Position numbers and translations under genes: made by a program. The notes below the pieces were generated by a model that saw only the letters and a list, made by a program, of their open reading frames with translations, was not told where the DNA came from and made no database searches. A DNA stretch of 5,658 nucleotides from CAZEIW01 sp964512305 (GTDB taxonomy: Bacteria; Pseudomonadota; Gammaproteobacteria; Burkholderiales; Burkholderiaceae_F): positions 1-5,658 of the forward strand of contig CAZEIW010000056.1 in the NCBI GenBank assembly GCA_964512305.1, in the 5' to 3' direction. Below, one piece after another: positions 5,638-5,658 of this stretch; position 1 is the first letter of the stretch; every line of letters begins with the position of its first letter.

Positions 5638-5658
5638 ACGTGGATGGCCGGGACAAGC
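5638..5658. repeat. Left part of a palindromic dispersed repeat, cut by the window edge
   Basis: The last bases read GTGGATGGCCGGGACAAGC. They share ATGGCCGGG with 5223-5231 on the other side of the GIY-YIG gene. From memory of similar proteobacterial intergenic repeats, I expect the sequence to continue as CCGGCCATGACG and complete a palindrome. If so, the two copies flank the GIY-YIG gene in opposite orientation. Only half is visible, so the call is tentative. Confidence 0.4.

Overview
The window is very GC-rich (roughly 70% or more by eye) and encodes on the + strand throughout. Codon use, the WecA-type transferase, the SWIM-SNF2 helicase and the dispersed-repeat fragments suggest a high-GC proteobacterium. 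Xanthomonadales (Lysobacter-like) or a beta-proteobacterium is my best guess; it rests on recall of similar sequences, not on a search.

Layout: (1) Positions 1-125 hold three tandem copies of a 42-bp unit, followed by about 170 bp with no convincing gene. (2) 295-1446 encodes a polytopic polyprenyl-phosphate N-acetylhexosamine-1-phosphate transferase (WecA-like, MraY family) with all expected catalytic motifs. (3) 1443-1750 is the most unusual stretch. It holds three diverged tandem copies (99, 99 and 110 bp) of the first ~100 bp of the following gene, each opening with a version of the MNAPH start. They form small ORFs of 63 and 37 codons whose starts and stops overlap or nearly abut each other and the flanking genes. 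(4) 1751-5137 encodes a large SNF2-family ATPase with an N-terminal SWIM zinc finger and a complete set of helicase motifs. (5) 5138-5334 is a short spacer with fragments resembling a dispersed palindromic repeat. (6) 5335-5625 encodes a small GIY-YIG nuclease-family protein, followed by a hairpin around its stop codon and, at the window edge, half of another such repeat.

The transferase, the two small ORFs and the helicase are probably one transcript. The transferase stop overlaps the first small ORF in ATGA, the first small ORF ends 6 nt before the second, and the second overlaps the helicase start in ATGA. That arrangement suggests termination-reinitiation along a chain. The lipid-linked sugar transferase and the helicase have no obvious shared pathway. 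The GIY-YIG gene looks like a separate small cassette lying between repeat fragments.

The main candidate for something undescribed is the serial duplication of the helicase gene's 5' end. It has left apparently translated mini-ORFs whose changes in the MNAPHK block are all synonymous.
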